Below, in pieces: positions 1 to 11,155 of a DNA stretch of 64,000 bases (positions within the stretch are counted from its first letter, which is position 1; each line of letters starts with the position of its first letter). This DNA is from Amaranthus tricolor (lineage: Eukaryota; Streptophyta; Magnoliopsida; Caryophyllales; Amaranthaceae): the NCBI RefSeq assembly GCF_026212465.1, contig NC_080056.1:18112336-18176335 (forward strand), in the 5' to 3' direction. The notes under the pieces were generated by a model that searched no databases, was not told the DNA's origin, and was given only the letters and a program-made list of their open reading frames with translations. A program made the translations under genes and the position numbers.

Positions 1-565
1 TACTAGCTTGGATTTGAAATCTCTAAATTTTTCAGCAACAACTGAAAGAAACACATTCTTCTTCTCCTCATCACTCTCGATGTGAAAAAGATTTTATAAA
101 AAAAAATTATATTTATTAGTGTCAATTAAATTAATTTTAAAATGCAACTAAATGAATAAAAATAGTAAAGTTGCTTACAACAGTATCATTTCATAGAGAG
201 TTCTTCAACCCCTCTGGAACCTCGTTCCATGCTTACAATATGGAAATCTTGCGGATATATAGGCCTACTTGTTTTCCATATTGCCTACGCCATTTTTCGC
301 TGTGTTAACCCAATGCATTGTATTCCAAATGCATGGGTTCTATGACTTTAAGGTTTTTCGTAGGACCTCGCCCTTTTCTTTTCTTAGTGGTAGTGGGAGT
401 ATCCGTTGGTGGGGCGTCTTCAATGTCATAATCATTGTTAAGTGGTGGAGCGTCTTCAGCCATACGCTCATATCTAACAATTTGGTTCTCTTCAGTGTCA
501 TAACTATGATGCTCATTATCCGAGGTCTTAATCTCGGGGACAATTTTGTCTCTGAAAAGACGCAT
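1..565 (-). pseudogene. CACTA plant transposase (Ptta/En/Spm, Transposase_24-like) domain, partial
   Basis: The open piece 565-305 ends in a basic linker followed by EPMHLEYNALG, then a stop near 297. Conserved coding continues in another frame (KWRRQYGKQVGL, then WNEVPEGLKNSLWND near 180-225). An apparent intron at about 94-180 separates this from a last exon at 93-1 reading HIESDEEKKNVFLSVV. These words are typical of the plant transposase domain often encoded downstream of TNP2 in CACTA elements. The break at the glycine-stop near 297 and the window edge make it a partial pseudogene. Confidence 0.75.
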
Positions 566-636
566 TGTATATCAGTACCTGAAAAAGTATGAATAGAATT
601 ATATTAGAACATATAAACGTAAATTCAATTCTCACA

Positions 637-1197
637 AAATAGTGTTGTGTGTTAAAGTGCCAAAAAAGCTTTAAAAACCTTAAAATCGCAACTTACCAAG
701 TAATATTAAGAATATGACTATGATTTAAAATTCTAATACATTCAACACAATAATATATACCAAATAGTGTTGTGTGCAAAGTTTCATGCAAAACAAACCA
801 AGTTTGAGCTACTTTATGCGTGAAAGTGCCAGAAAAGCTTAAAAAAACCTAAAAATCGCTACTTACCAAGTAATATTAAGAATATGACTATAATTTACAA
901 TTATAACCACTTCAACACAATAATATATACTAAATAGTGTTGTGTGCAAAGTTTCATGCAAAACAAACCAAGTTTGAGCTACCTTATGCGCGAAAGTGCC
1001 AAAAAACCTTTAAAAAAACCTTAAAATCGCAACTTACCAAGTAATATTAAGAATATGACTATGATTTACAATTCTAACCACTTCAACATAATAATATATA
1101 CCAAATAGTGTTGTGTGCAAAGTTTTGTTCAAAACAAACCAAGTTTGAGCTACTTTATGCGCGAAAGTGCCAAGAAAACTTAAAAAACCTTAAAATT
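637..1197 (-). repeat. Tandem array of about 170-bp units inside the CACTA element
   Basis: About 3.3 copies. Equivalent points fall at 678, 848, 1019 and 1188, giving periods of 170, 171 and 169 bp. Each unit carries the words ACTTACCAAGTAATATTAAG and AAACAAACCAAGTTTGAGCT. The array sits between transposase coding segments, in a probable intron or intergenic spacer. A reverse-complement relative lies at 50158-50530. Confidence 0.9.
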
Positions 1198-1214
1198 CAT
1201 ACCTTGTGAATCAT

Positions 1215-1898
1215 TTAATTCAAATGTATTCCTTTTGTGTGATCTACACGCATATAACCAACATCTACATCATCTTGATCCACTAATTTTGGATTGATAA
1301 AGGGTGGGGAGTCTTCAAAAGCTTCATATTCTTCCTCATCCTCAACATCACCTATACCAAGGATGCTTCTTTTTTCGGGTACAACAATAGACCATTTTTT
1401 ATCAGACGGGTCTACAATGTTGAATACATGCTTGGCTTGTGTAGCTAGTATGAATGGTTCCTCACTACCACACAAACGAGCTAAGTCTACAAGAATGAAT
1501 CCACAAGGGTTGTCATTTTTTATGCATCGTCGATTATTATCTACTCACTTACATTTGAAAAGACCAATAGTGAAAGTAGAGTAGCCAAGCTCCTATATTT
1601 CATGAACCCGCCCGTAGTATACCAATTTAGCATCAACCAGCGCTTGATCCTTAGCACTCGTGTAAAATGTAGATGATGCCAAAATAGAAACCCCACTATT
1701 CTGTAGATAAGATGAGTTCTTATCTTGACCTTCAGTCCAAAATGTGAAGCCATTGACATCGTAACCCTCATGTTTGTTGAAATCATCACGAGGACCAAAA
1801 GCTAACCATTTAACAATTTCTGATATACCCTTGAGTTTTTCACTTATTACTCGATTATGAAACCAATCAATAAAGGTCTTGTTTTGCAACTGCATCAA
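1215..1898 (-). pseudogene. CACTA TNP2-type transposase, DUF4216-like C-terminal part
   Basis: Two open pieces. 1898-1593 includes NKTFIDWFHNRV, SEIVKWLAFGPR and GFTFWTEGQDKNSS. 1475-1215 includes ATQAKHVFNIVDPSDKKW and an acidic tail. This is the usual plant CACTA arrangement, in which the post-transposase domain (DUF4216 family) reports a typical xxxGFTFxT motif. A stop and frame change at about 1480-1600 separate the two pieces. I see no signal peptide or membrane segment. The function of this domain is not established beyond its association with the transposase. Confidence 0.7.
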
Positions 1899-2122
1899 TC
1901 CCCTATCCCCTTTAGAAGGATATATTTTGCGTGCAATATATCTAAATGCTCACTCAAAAAAGGATGGACTTCAGATATATATCCAAATGTCTCGAGGAGG
2001 TGTGATCGATTTGGAGCCAATTGTTCCTTTTCCCTCAAGCCTTCCTTCATGTCAAGAGGTGGGAAGTCCAATAGGCTTTGCCATGGCTAAATACTCGGCT
2101 ATAAAGTTGCTAATCTCATCGC

Positions 2123-3340
2123 TCACGGTGCTGGATTCCTCACCTTGTTTTGTAAAACACCCATTTGTCTTTCAAAAGGATAACACCACCTTAAAAAAAT
2201 TGGACCCAAAAGCTTGATCTCACGAACGAGATGGACAATAAGATGAACCATTATGTCAAAGAAAGAAGGTGGAAAATACATCTCAAACTTGCATAAATTT
2301 ACAATCATAAAGTTACAATCACGTCGACTTGAAGAACATCAAGTTTAAAGGGATAAAGAACTTTACTACAAATTGTGTTCAAGAACGAACATAGCTCAGT
2401 AATAGAATATCTCACATGTTTTGGCAATATTCCACTGATTGCAATTGGTAAGAACACTTGCATTATTACATGGCAATCGTAAGATTTCATGCTTCCCAAC
2501 TTCAGCTCACTATTTAGGGTCACAAATCTCTTCATGTTGGATGAGTACCCAGACGAAACCTTAATACCATACAAAGACTCACAAAATGTGCGCTTCTCTG
2601 CTTTGGACAATGTGTAGCAAGCTGGAGGCAAATAAACTTTGTCATTACTCATTTTCTTCTTACCGCCCTTTCTCTTGTTACTGTCACCAACTTCATCAGC
2701 TCTATTTCTTTTCTTACTCACCTTAACATGTGCCCACAACTCCGGACAAAGACCCTTACATTCAAACCAATATCGCACGGCCCTAACATCCTTTGTCTTA
2801 CCCGGAATGTTCATGAGAGTCCCTAGTATGGCATCGCATACATTTTGCTCTAATACATAACGTCAAGACAATGCCTAACCTGTAGATCTCTCCAATATGG
2901 AAGCTTCCAAAAGATGGATTCTTTTTTCCATAATCGGTCTTCACCCTCTTGCAGTTCCCTGTTTTACCAAATACAGTCTCAACTCTCTTAACCTGTTCAT
3001 AAACCTCATAACTGGTCAACAGTCAACGAGCTACACGGTCCTCAACCTCCCCGTTGAACATCTTCTTCTTCTTACGATATTGGTGATCTCCTTGGAGGAA
3101 CTTTCGATGGTGCATGAATACGTGTTTGCACTTAGGAGTCCACGAGGATTCCATGTCATCGATACATATTGGGCATGCTTTCTTCCCTTTTTTTCTTATA
3201 CCCCGATAAGTTGCCATATGCCGGAAAAACATTAACGGTGCATAAAAACATTGCACACAAGGTGAATCCTCATCGACATTCTCTTCATCTGTCTCATACC
3301 CATCAACATGATCTACTACATCCTCATTGAAATCAACCAC
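2123..3340 (-). pseudogene. CACTA TNP2-type transposase core (Transposase_21 / DUF4218), broken
   Basis: Successive open segments at 3340-3023, 3019-2798, 2814-2305 and 2308-2123 in changing frames. Recognisable family words are PLMFFRHMATYRG near the N-terminal end, WFECKGLCPELWAHVKV and LPPACYTLSKAEKRTFC in the centre, then SITELCSFLNTICSKVL and FEMYFPPSFFDIMVHLIVHL of the DUF4218-type end. The intact family cuts and pastes CACTA ends in the nucleus. At least three frame changes plus the upstream 77-bp duplication mean this copy cannot make an active enzyme. Confidence 0.82.
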
Positions 3341-3451
3341 ATTATTGACGTCCTTAACAACACTTTTCTCTTTGTAAACTCCCTCCTCACGATGCCAAAC
3401 CCAAACATGATATTGAGGCCTAAACCTACGTCGAAATATGTGCTCCCTAAG

Positions 3452-3605
3452 GATATCAACACTATCTACCTTTGATACATTGCCACAAGTGACAAATGGG
3501 CAATAAAAACCAACTCCCCCCGTCCAAAGATATCAACACTATCTACCTTTGATACATTGCCACAAGTGACAAATGGGCAATAAAAACCAACTCCCCCCGT
3601 CCAAA
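3452..3605. repeat. Perfect 77-bp tandem duplication in the transposase-associated domain
   Basis: Bases 3452-3528 and 3529-3605 are identical copies beginning GATATCAACACTATC. Because 77 is not a multiple of three, the duplication shifts the transposase reading frame, and the same peptide region is then translated in a second frame. Identity of the two copies indicates a recent event compared with the rest of the decayed element. Confidence 0.95.
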
Positions 3606-3702
3606 CATGATGTTCAACCGCAATACTACAAAATTCTAATACGCTTTCAATAAATTCTGATGATTCAATGCTTCTATACATCCAAGAACGATCTTTTTTC
3701 AT
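3466..3702 (-). pseudogene. CACTA transposase-associated domain (PF13963-type), frameshifted
   Basis: The open frame starts MKKDRSWMYRSIESSEFIES, the standard start of the plant transposase-associated domain (D-R-S-W-M-Y, then an E-F-I-E segment). A C-P-F-V-T-C-G-N motif follows, probably metal-binding in the family. After about residue 60 the reading frame runs through the second copy of a 77-bp duplication and stops at 3466. It is the N-terminal domain of the transposase whose body lies at 2123-3340. Confidence 0.85.
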
Positions 3703-3919
3703 CCTAATTAGTTTGTTTAATTAATTCAAAACAAAATTAATACACAACTTTTAACATATATAATTAAACCAAATTAACCCTATTTAACCCCATATAACCT
3801 TTATGTTTTTAAAGTAATCAAATTCTTTATATTTAAATTACAAAACATATATAACCAAAAAAAAAAACCATTTTCTTTAATCAAATACACATAAATAAAA
3901 ATAATAAGAAATTAACAAT

Positions 3920-4041
3920 ATACAACTACATACATAAGTAAATTATTAACATTCAAATATACAACTACATATATACATAAGTAAATTACTCACATTCAAA
4001 TGTTCAAGTACATACATAAGTAAATTATTCACCTTCAAATA
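3920..4041. repeat. About 40-bp AT-rich imperfect tandem repeat, three copies
   Basis: The word ACATACATAAGTAAATTA recurs three times at about 40-bp spacing, each followed by CATTCAAAT or CTTCAAAT. It lies in the 5' leader or subterminal region of the CACTA element, upstream of the transposase start. Confidence 0.75.
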
Positions 4042-4621
4042 TAAAATACATACCTTGGTAATGAGATATGATAATTTTGTTTCTATAATAAGATTATATA
4101 ACCTACAATGTAAAACAAAATCAAAATTAGTATAAAAAAAGACTAAATCCTTATTAAAACACAATGAAGCTCTTCTTGAAGAACTTAAACAAAGATTGAA
4201 AAATCTATACCTTGAAGAAGAACAAGCTTAGCCCTAATGTCGTGAATTTTTGAAGGAAAAACAACAATGGTGGGTTGAATAACTTGAAAAGAATGGAGAA
4301 AGAAATTCGTGCAATGGGTGGTTATACTAATTTACTTATGTATAACACAGTAAATTAGCATGAACGAAATTGAAGAACACAGTTGAGATTTTTGAAGAGA
4401 AGAACACAGTAGCTGCAGTCGTGGGTTGTTTTTGAAGAACTTGAAGAACATGAAGAGATTTTTGCAGAGATTTTCGTGGGATTTTGCATAGATTTTTGAG
4501 AACTTGAAGAAATGGAGGAACTTGAAGAAGAAGACAGTAGGCTGTCGTGGGTTTTAGGAATACAACAGTTTATATGAGGGTTTAACCAAATGAACGTTAA
4601 AACGCGGGTTTTTAATTTTTT

Positions 4622-4816
4622 GGGAAGGATTATTTGCTGCAGGCAGGACAAGAATCGCAGCATATGATGTGAAAATAGCTTATATGCTGCGGGCAAGCGT
4701 AAAACCGCAGCATTTGAGTGTTTATTTTTTTTCCTAATTCTTTTTCCTATCTATTGTTGGGTGTGTAAAAAACCGCAGCAAATGATTAGCAGCAGATACG
4801 TTTTTTTCCACTAGTG
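4622..4816 (-). repeat. CACTA terminal inverted repeat and subterminal repeats
   Basis: The terminus is CACTAGTGG read on the minus strand (4816 to 4808). Inward are short GCTGCGG / CCGCAGC / GCTGCAGG words in both orientations at about 4636, 4661, 4686, 4704 and 4773. In CACTA elements such subterminal motifs bind the element's own transposition proteins. A 3-bp TSD would start at 4817 but cannot be confirmed without the far end. Confidence 0.82.
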
Positions 4817-5235
4817 TGTGGAGAATAAGTATACTAACGGAATCAACATGATGCTTTCAATTGAACTTTTGAAGAATGTATATTACTAAATGTAAATGGC
4901 AATGTATTATTAAATGTGGGTGGTAATGTATTGGTTTATATATTTAGTTTTAAAATTTTGAATTATAGAGTAAATAATATAAAGAATTGAAAAAATGGGT
5001 CAAATAACCTAAAATAAATGGGTCAAATAACCAGGAAAAAAAAATCAGGTTATTGGGTTTTTAGCAAGTTAACCTGAACTAGGACAAATCAGATCGGGGT
5101 TTTAATTTTTGACCCATTTAATTAAACAGGTCAAGTTTGGGTTAAGGGTCTATTGACCCAATTATGTATGACCCGAACCTATAAATGACCCAACCTGATC
5201 TGTTTAACACCCCTAAATTTCGGGTCTTTTCTTTA
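4817..5235. other. Spacer; probable right end of a hAT-type non-autonomous element
   Basis: No coding potential. 4980-5215 is full of GGGTCA / TGACCC words and ends TAACACCCCTA at 5205-5215. Read on the minus strand this is TAGGGGTGTTA, the usual start of plant hAT-family ends. No matching left end was found, so only the end itself is called. The sequence then meets the TSD of the outer Copia element. Confidence 0.4.
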
Positions 5236-5240
5236 AAAAG
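5236..5240. repeat. Left 5-bp TSD (AAAAG) of the outer Copia element
   Basis: AAAAG directly precedes the 5' LTR and is repeated at 26536-26540 directly after the 3' LTR. A five-base duplication is the normal integrase footprint of Copia elements. The match over 21 kb proves that everything between, including the nested element, belongs to one integration site. Confidence 0.92.
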
Positions 5241-6224
5241 TGTTGGCCTCTTAGGTTTTGATGATGACTTCACTTTTAAATAAACAAACATGTTTTAGAG
5301 ATTGTTTTGTAGGTAAATATCCGATTTTGTTAAAATCGTTGATGAAGCCTATGACTTGGTTCGTGGAAGTTGTACGTGTCATAAATATCCAAGAAGTTAG
5401 AAAATCGCTTAGGAAGTCAAAAGTAGACAGAGGGTCTACTATTCCCAAAATTGACAATGTGACGGAAGTTGTAGATGGAGACAGTACACTGTTCTTACGA
5501 TTGCAAGTCTGGAGAAGACATCGGCTGGAAAACTGCATATAATTTATTTTCTGTTTTTAAATTGATGTAACGGTTAAAAGCTAAATTAGTTGCTTAATTT
5601 AATTAATAAGTTGGTTGGCAAAATTATTTTTAGTCATCTAAAAATAACCTAAGACTTATTCTTTGATTAGAAAAAGTCTCCACTTAATAAGGATCTCAAT
5701 ATTGGCTCCTATACTATTTTTAGTATGAGGGAACCGCAACTCTATTTTTAGAGTATAGTAACCGTGGCAGCATATTCAAATATTCCAAGTATCTCCTCCT
5801 TTATTTCAGGATCAAGGAATAATTGGAAGTTATCATACTCATTATGTTACGGTATTTTGCTCTATAAATAGAAGTGCTCCTTAATTGAACCGAATATATC
5901 CAAGAGTGTCCTAAAAAAGGTGAGATCAAAATAAGAAAAATATTTTATGCATACAATTGTCAATTAATTTATTATATTTTTCTTATGCAACTATTTAATT
6001 TTTATCCTTTTTGAGAATATGGTCTTGTAAAGGTATTTGAGTGATTCGTTGTCTCCTTTTATCTTTTTCATTTTAAGTTTAAGTTTATTTTCTTGTTATA
6101 ATTCCGCAAAAAATAGAGCTAAAAATCTTAAACTCGATATACAACAATTCACCCACCCACCCCCCCCCCCCCCCCCCCCCCCCCCCCTCTTGTTGCATTT
6201 TGTCCATCTATTGGTATTTCTACA
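5241..6224 (+). repeat. 5' LTR of the outer Copia element (984 bp, internally deleted)
   Basis: Pairs with 25336-26535. Starts TGTTGGCCTCTTAGG and ends TTTCTACA. It holds a TATAAATA box at 5863-5870 (the LTR promoter) and a run of 28 C residues at 6160-6187. Compared with the 3' LTR it lacks about 245 bp after 6044, including the conserved R/U5-type segment CCCGGGGTGGTCGTGG. Confidence 0.93.
5863..5870 (+). promoter_or_regulatory. TATA box of the outer Copia 5' LTR
   Basis: TATAAATA about 620 bp into the LTR, preserved in the 3' LTR at 25958-25965. This is the likely start-site element for the genomic transcript. Confidence 0.65.
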
Positions 6225-6226
6225 AT

Positions 6227-6238
6227 TGGTATCAAAGC
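6227..6238 (+). promoter_or_regulatory. Primer-binding site (tRNA-Met type) of the outer Copia element
   Basis: TGGTATCAAAGC begins two bases after the LTR end. It differs at one position from the consensus complementary to plant initiator tRNA-Met (TGGTATCAGAGC). It primes minus-strand DNA synthesis. Confidence 0.88.
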
Positions 6239-6278
6239 CTTGTTCCTCATTTAATCAGGAAACCCTGAGAGCAGTATC

Positions 6279-8040
6279 ATGTTCCCAAAAGAGATGTTGA
6301 AGATGAATGAACGTATGGAAGAAGGGTACTCAACACAAAGGCCAGCCATGTTTGATGGGAAATTCTACACCTATTAGAAGAATAAGATGGAAATTTTCAT
6401 TAAGGCCAAAAATTATCAAGTTTGGAGAGTTATTGAAATTGGAGACTTTGAGGTGACGACCATCAACTCCAATAACGAAACTATTCCTTAACCGATCACT
6501 GAATACGATAAAGAAGATTTTTAAAAGATGGAGATGAACGCTCTTGCTATCAAATTACTTCACTGTGGTCTTGGGCCAAATGAACATAATCGTATTATGG
6601 GTTGCAAAACTGCCAAGCAGATTTGGGACCTGCTGGAAGTTACCCATGAGGGAACAAGTGAAGTGAAACGCTCCAAGATAGACTTGCTAATGTCCAAATA
6701 TGAAAGGTTCGTCATGGAGTCTAGGGAAAACATCCAAGAGATGTTCACCAGGTTCACAAACATCACTAACGAACTTGTCTCTCTTGGTAAGATTATTCCC
6801 GTTGATGAACAGGTCAGGAAAATCCTTAGGAGTCTTCCACAAGATGAACGCTGGAGAGCCAAGGTCACAGCCATCCAGGAGTCCAAAGATTTCACTAAGT
6901 TTAATCTGGAAGAGCTGGCAAGTTCCCTTATGACTCACGAATTGCATTTGGGAACAGCAGACAGTTCCCGAAATAAAGGCTTGGCTCTGGCAGCAAATGA
7001 TCATGAAGAATCAGAAACTGATGAAGAGGAAGCTGCTATGTTGGTGCGAAAATTCAAGAATTCTTCAGGAACAGCAAATATGGAAATCAAAGAACTAACA
7101 AAGAAAGAGGAACTGCTAACATGAAGACAAATTTTGAATGCCATTAATGTGGAAATACCGACCACTTCATCAAGGATTGCCCACAATGGAAGAATGATAA
7201 GGGCAAGGGAAAGGCAAGAGAAGCTGGAAGACAACCTAAAAAGGGAAACTTCAAAACAGACTTTCGCAAAGCCATGATTGCAGCATGGGGTGATACTGAG
7301 AGCGAAGCTGAGACAGAAGTTCCAGTAGAAGAAGAAACTGCAAATTTGTGTCTCATGGCATCTCATCACAGCAAGGATGAACAGACTAAGGAAGAAGAGG
7401 TAATGTCTTCTAGTTCATTTCCTAAACACCTATTTAAATTCAATAAAGATAAATTAAATAAGTTTCTCTTGGAGACACAAGAGAAACTAGATGAACAAAA
7501 TGCCAAATGTCTCCAAATTGAAAAAGACCTTGACACTAGTAAAGACCATGTTTCCTACCTAAACTCCTTTAGGTTCGATGTGCAAAGTAGATTTTTTGAT
7601 TTGCTAGAGCAAAATATTATTTTAAAAGAAACGTAAATGATATATCCACTCACGTGTTTAGCACTGAATTTCAAACGATGAAATTGGACTTAGATTCCTG
7701 TAAAATAGAGAATGAAAAACTGAAACATGAACTAAATTTAAGAGGAAAAGGGAAAATCAATGAAGCTCCCAAATGAATTCTAAATGCTAAAACAAAGAGT
7801 ACGGAAGGCCTAGGTTATGTTAAGAATAATAAAAAGAAAAAGGTCTATATAGATCTCCCCAGTAGTAAAGTCTGTTCCTTTTATGGAAAAAGCGGACACT
7901 TGAAATTTCAATGTACAAAAAGGGAACAGCATAACAAAGCAAATAAAATTTATGTCGAACGCATGTGGATTAAGAAAAATGATTCATGTATAATTGACAG
8001 GGAACCCAAGAATGACTGGGTTCCTAATCCAAACAATTAA
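6279..8040 (+). pseudogene. gag of the outer Copia element (UBN2-type capsid, two zinc knuckles), broken
   Basis: The reading frame opens at ATG 6279. In-frame stops follow at 6375 (TAG), 6489 (TAA) and 6522 (TAA). A long open stretch at 6528-7124 carries the capsid-like words NRIMGCKTAKQIWDLLEV and YERFVMESRENIQEMFTRF. After a frame change at about 7100-7130 comes a zinc knuckle (C-x2-C-x4-H-x4-C near 7139-7185) with a TAA inside it at 7145. An acidic, coiled-coil-like segment (7274-7636) and a second knuckle near 7871, in which one cysteine reads as tyrosine, come next. The frame ends at TAA 8038-8040, just before the protease. This is the retroelement structural protein; the copy is non-functional. 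Confidence 0.85.
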
Positions 8041-11000
8041 TTTGCTTTGCAGGTTCTAGTGAGGGGGAACAACTCATGGTATCTCGACAGTGGGTGTTCC
8101 AAACACATGACAGGTGATAAATCAAGATTTTTCTCACTGGAAACCTATGATGGGGGAACAGTGACCTTCGGTGACAATAAGAAAGGCGAAATCATAGCTA
8201 AAGGAAAAGTAGGAAGGTCAAGTTCCCATGCCATTGACAATGTATTTTTAGTCGAGAATTTAAAACACAATCTACTAAGTATTTCTCAATTTTGTGATAA
8301 AGGTAACTCTGTTAAGTTTACTTCTGAACGATGCATTATATCTAGAAGTGACACTGGAGACATAGTTTTAGAAGGAATTCGAAAAGGGAACACCTATGTT
8401 GTGGACCTCAACATTGTTCCCAAATCGAGCCTGACTTATCTTAGTGTCTTAGAGGAAGATCCCCTTCTTTGCCACAAACGACTAGGCCATGCTATCTTTT
8501 CTTTAATTAACATGTTAAGAGCAAAAGACCTAGTTAGAGGATTACCATCCATACAATTCAAAAAGGATGAAATTTGTGATCCTTATGCCAAAGGAAAACA
8601 AGTGAGATCATCCTTTAAACCAAAAAATGTGGTAACCACTTCAAAACCGCTTGAGTTAATCCATATGGATCTTTGTGGACCTATGAGAACTCAAAGCCGC
8701 AGTGGCAAACAATATGTTTTTGTTATAGTTGATGATTACAATAGGTTTACATGGACTTTATTTTTAATATCTAAAGATGAAGCCTTTGATGAGTTTGTTT
8801 CTTTTGCAAACAAAATACAAAAATCCAGTAATAATCAACTCGTTACTATAAGGTCAGATCATGGAAGAGAATTTGAAAATTCAAGCTTCATAAATTATTG
8901 TAATGAACATGGCATAAGTCACAATTTTTCCGCACCTAGAACACCACAACAAAATGGTGTGGTTGAAAGAAAAAATAGAACATTAGAGGAAATGGCTAGA
9001 AACCATGTTGATTGCAAGTGGTCTACCTCAAAGTTTTTGGGCCGAGGCTGTTAATACTGTTTTCTAAATTTTAAATCGAGTATTAATAAGACCAATCACT
9101 TCCAAAACTCCCTATGAACTGCTTAAAGGGGAAAAATCGAATATTTCCTATTTTCGTATATTTGGATGTAAATGTTTTGTTCATGTAAATGGAAAACGAA
9201 ATATAGGAAAGTTTGATGAGAGAAGTGATGAGGCAGTATTCCTTGGCTACTCATCACATAGTAAAGCTTACAGAGTTTATAACAAAAGAACAATGTGCGT
9301 AGAAGAATACGTTCACATTATTTTTTATGAAACTAACTTTTCGACAAGTGGACAGGATATAAACAATGTTAAAATAGGTCTTGCTAATCTTGAAGATGAT
9401 GAAGAAGAAATGAAACAGCAGGATCAAGGAACAGCAGGAGATCAGCCCATTCAAGAAGATGCAGAAAGGTCTGATCAAGATCAGGAACTGCCAGTTCTAC
9501 AGGACCAACAGACTGTTCCCAATCCAGCTGTTCCCACAAATGAGCGAGTTGATCCAGTAGCTGAACAGAACAACAATCAAGTGACTAATCCAGAGCATAC
9601 TACTCTTCCCACAAGAGAATTTGTGCCTAAACCTTTGAAATATCAAAAATATCACCTACTTTATTTAATTGTAAGTGATTTGAATAAAGGAACACAAACC
9701 AGATCCCAAATGAGAAATTTTTGTGCACACTTTGCGTTCTTATCATTACTTGAACCCAAGAATCACGAAGAAGCCTTAAAAGATTTCGAATGGGTTGTTG
9801 CCATGCAAGAAGAGTTAAATGAGTTTGAAAGGAATAAAGTATGGCACTTAGAACCAAAACCCAAGCACAAGAAGGTAATTGGACTAAAGTGGGTTTTTAG
9901 AAACAAATTAGATGAGTATGGAATCATAGTAAGAAACAAAGCAAGGCTCGTGGTTAAAGGGTACAATCAACAAGAAAGGATTAATTATACCGAGACATTC
10001 GCTCTTGTAGCAAGGTTAGAGGCTATCAGAATTTTAATTTCTTTTGTTGCTTTTATGAATTTTAAATTATATCAAATGGATGTTAAATGTGCTTTCTTGA
10101 ATGGTTTTCTTGATGAAGAAGTCTTTGTGGAAAAGCCCCCTGATTTTGAAAATTCCTCTAAACCGGATCATGTCTATAAGCTTGAAAAAGCTCTTTACGG
10201 GCTAAAATAAGCTCCTAGGTAGTGGTATGAAAGATTATCCTAGTTTTTGATTAAAAATAACTTTATTAGAGGAAAAATTGACAAAACCTTGTTCTTTAAG
10301 AATAGAGTTACTGATATTCTGGTTGTTCAAATTTATGTTGATGATATTATTTTTGGTGCTACCAATGATTTGTTATGTAAAAAATTCGCTAATCTAATGG
10401 TCTAAACAACGCTAAAACCAACCATTCACCCATGGCTAAAAGTGTTAGATTCGATGAAGACTCAAAAGGCATTAATGTTGATCAAACAATGTATCGAGGC
10501 GTGATTGGTTCTTTATTATATCTAACTGCAAGTAGACCTGATATTTCATTTAGTGTTGGTTTATGTGCTAGATTTCAGTCTAACCCGAAAGAATCACATT
10601 ATCAACCAGTTAAAAGAATTCTGAGATATTTAAAGGGAACAGATGACTTGTCCTTATTTTATCCAAAAAGTGATGTCTATGACTTGAAAGGTTATAGTGA
10701 TGCAGATTATGCAGGAGATCTTGTTAATAGAAAGAGCACATCAGGTATGGTAGAATTTCTTGGCTCATGTTTAGTATCGTGGTGTTCCAAGAAACAGAAC
10801 ACTGTTGCACTATCCACCGCTGAAGCAGAATATGTGGCAGCAGCAGCTTGCTGTTCCCAAATGCTTTGGATAAAACAGCAGCTAAGAGATTTTGGTATTA
10901 AGATTGAATGCGTTCCTATTTATTGTGATAATACCAGTGCCATATGCATATCCAAAGATCCAGTGCATCATTCTAGGGTTAAACACATACATATAAGACA

Positions 11001-11155
11001 TCATTTTCTTAAGGACAATGTTGAAAATAAGAATATAATAGTCAAGCATATTAACACTAATGAGCAAGTTGCAGATATCATGACTAAACCATGCACTTCC
11101 GAGGGAACAATATGAAAAAATGAGATTGGAACATGGTATGATCAAGCTTCACTAA
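8041..11155 (+). pseudogene. pol of the outer Copia element (PR-IN-RT-RH), broken
   Basis: Domain order is Copia type. The protease has WYLDSGCSKHMTG (D-S-G active site, about 8080-8115). The integrase has DLCGPMRTQSRSGKQ and SDHGREFEN, plus PRTPQQNGVVERKNRT. The reverse transcriptase starts near 9790 ([18 protein letters not shown]) and reaches YVDDIIFG near 10337. RNase H spans 10432-11115 (SDADYAGD, STAEAEYVAA, ADIMTKP). Breaks: frame change near 9000, TAA 9065, TAA 10208, TAG near 10220 and 10243, loss of roughly 60 codons between about 10400 and 10432, and a frame change near 11095 before the natural stop at 11153-11155. Confidence 0.9.

Larger units (their letters stand above)
1..4816 (-). 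mobile_element. CACTA (En/Spm) transposon, 5' part, decayed; continues past left edge
   Basis: Minus-strand DNA transposon. The terminus lies at 4808-4816, where the minus strand reads CACTAGTGG followed by an A-run, the classic CACTA end. Subterminal GCTGCGG/CCGCAGC words follow inward. Going leftwards come a transposase-associated domain (3702-3466), the TNP2-type transposase body (3340-2123), a DUF4216-like part (1898-1215) and a second-protein-type domain (565-1). The order matches plant CACTA elements. Frames are broken repeatedly, so it is not autonomous. The other terminus is outside the window, so neither the TSD nor the full length can be checked. Confidence 0.88.

Noticed and set aside
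6160..6187. Proline-rich peptide from the C-run
   Set aside because: Homopolymer inside an LTR, length differs between the two LTRs.
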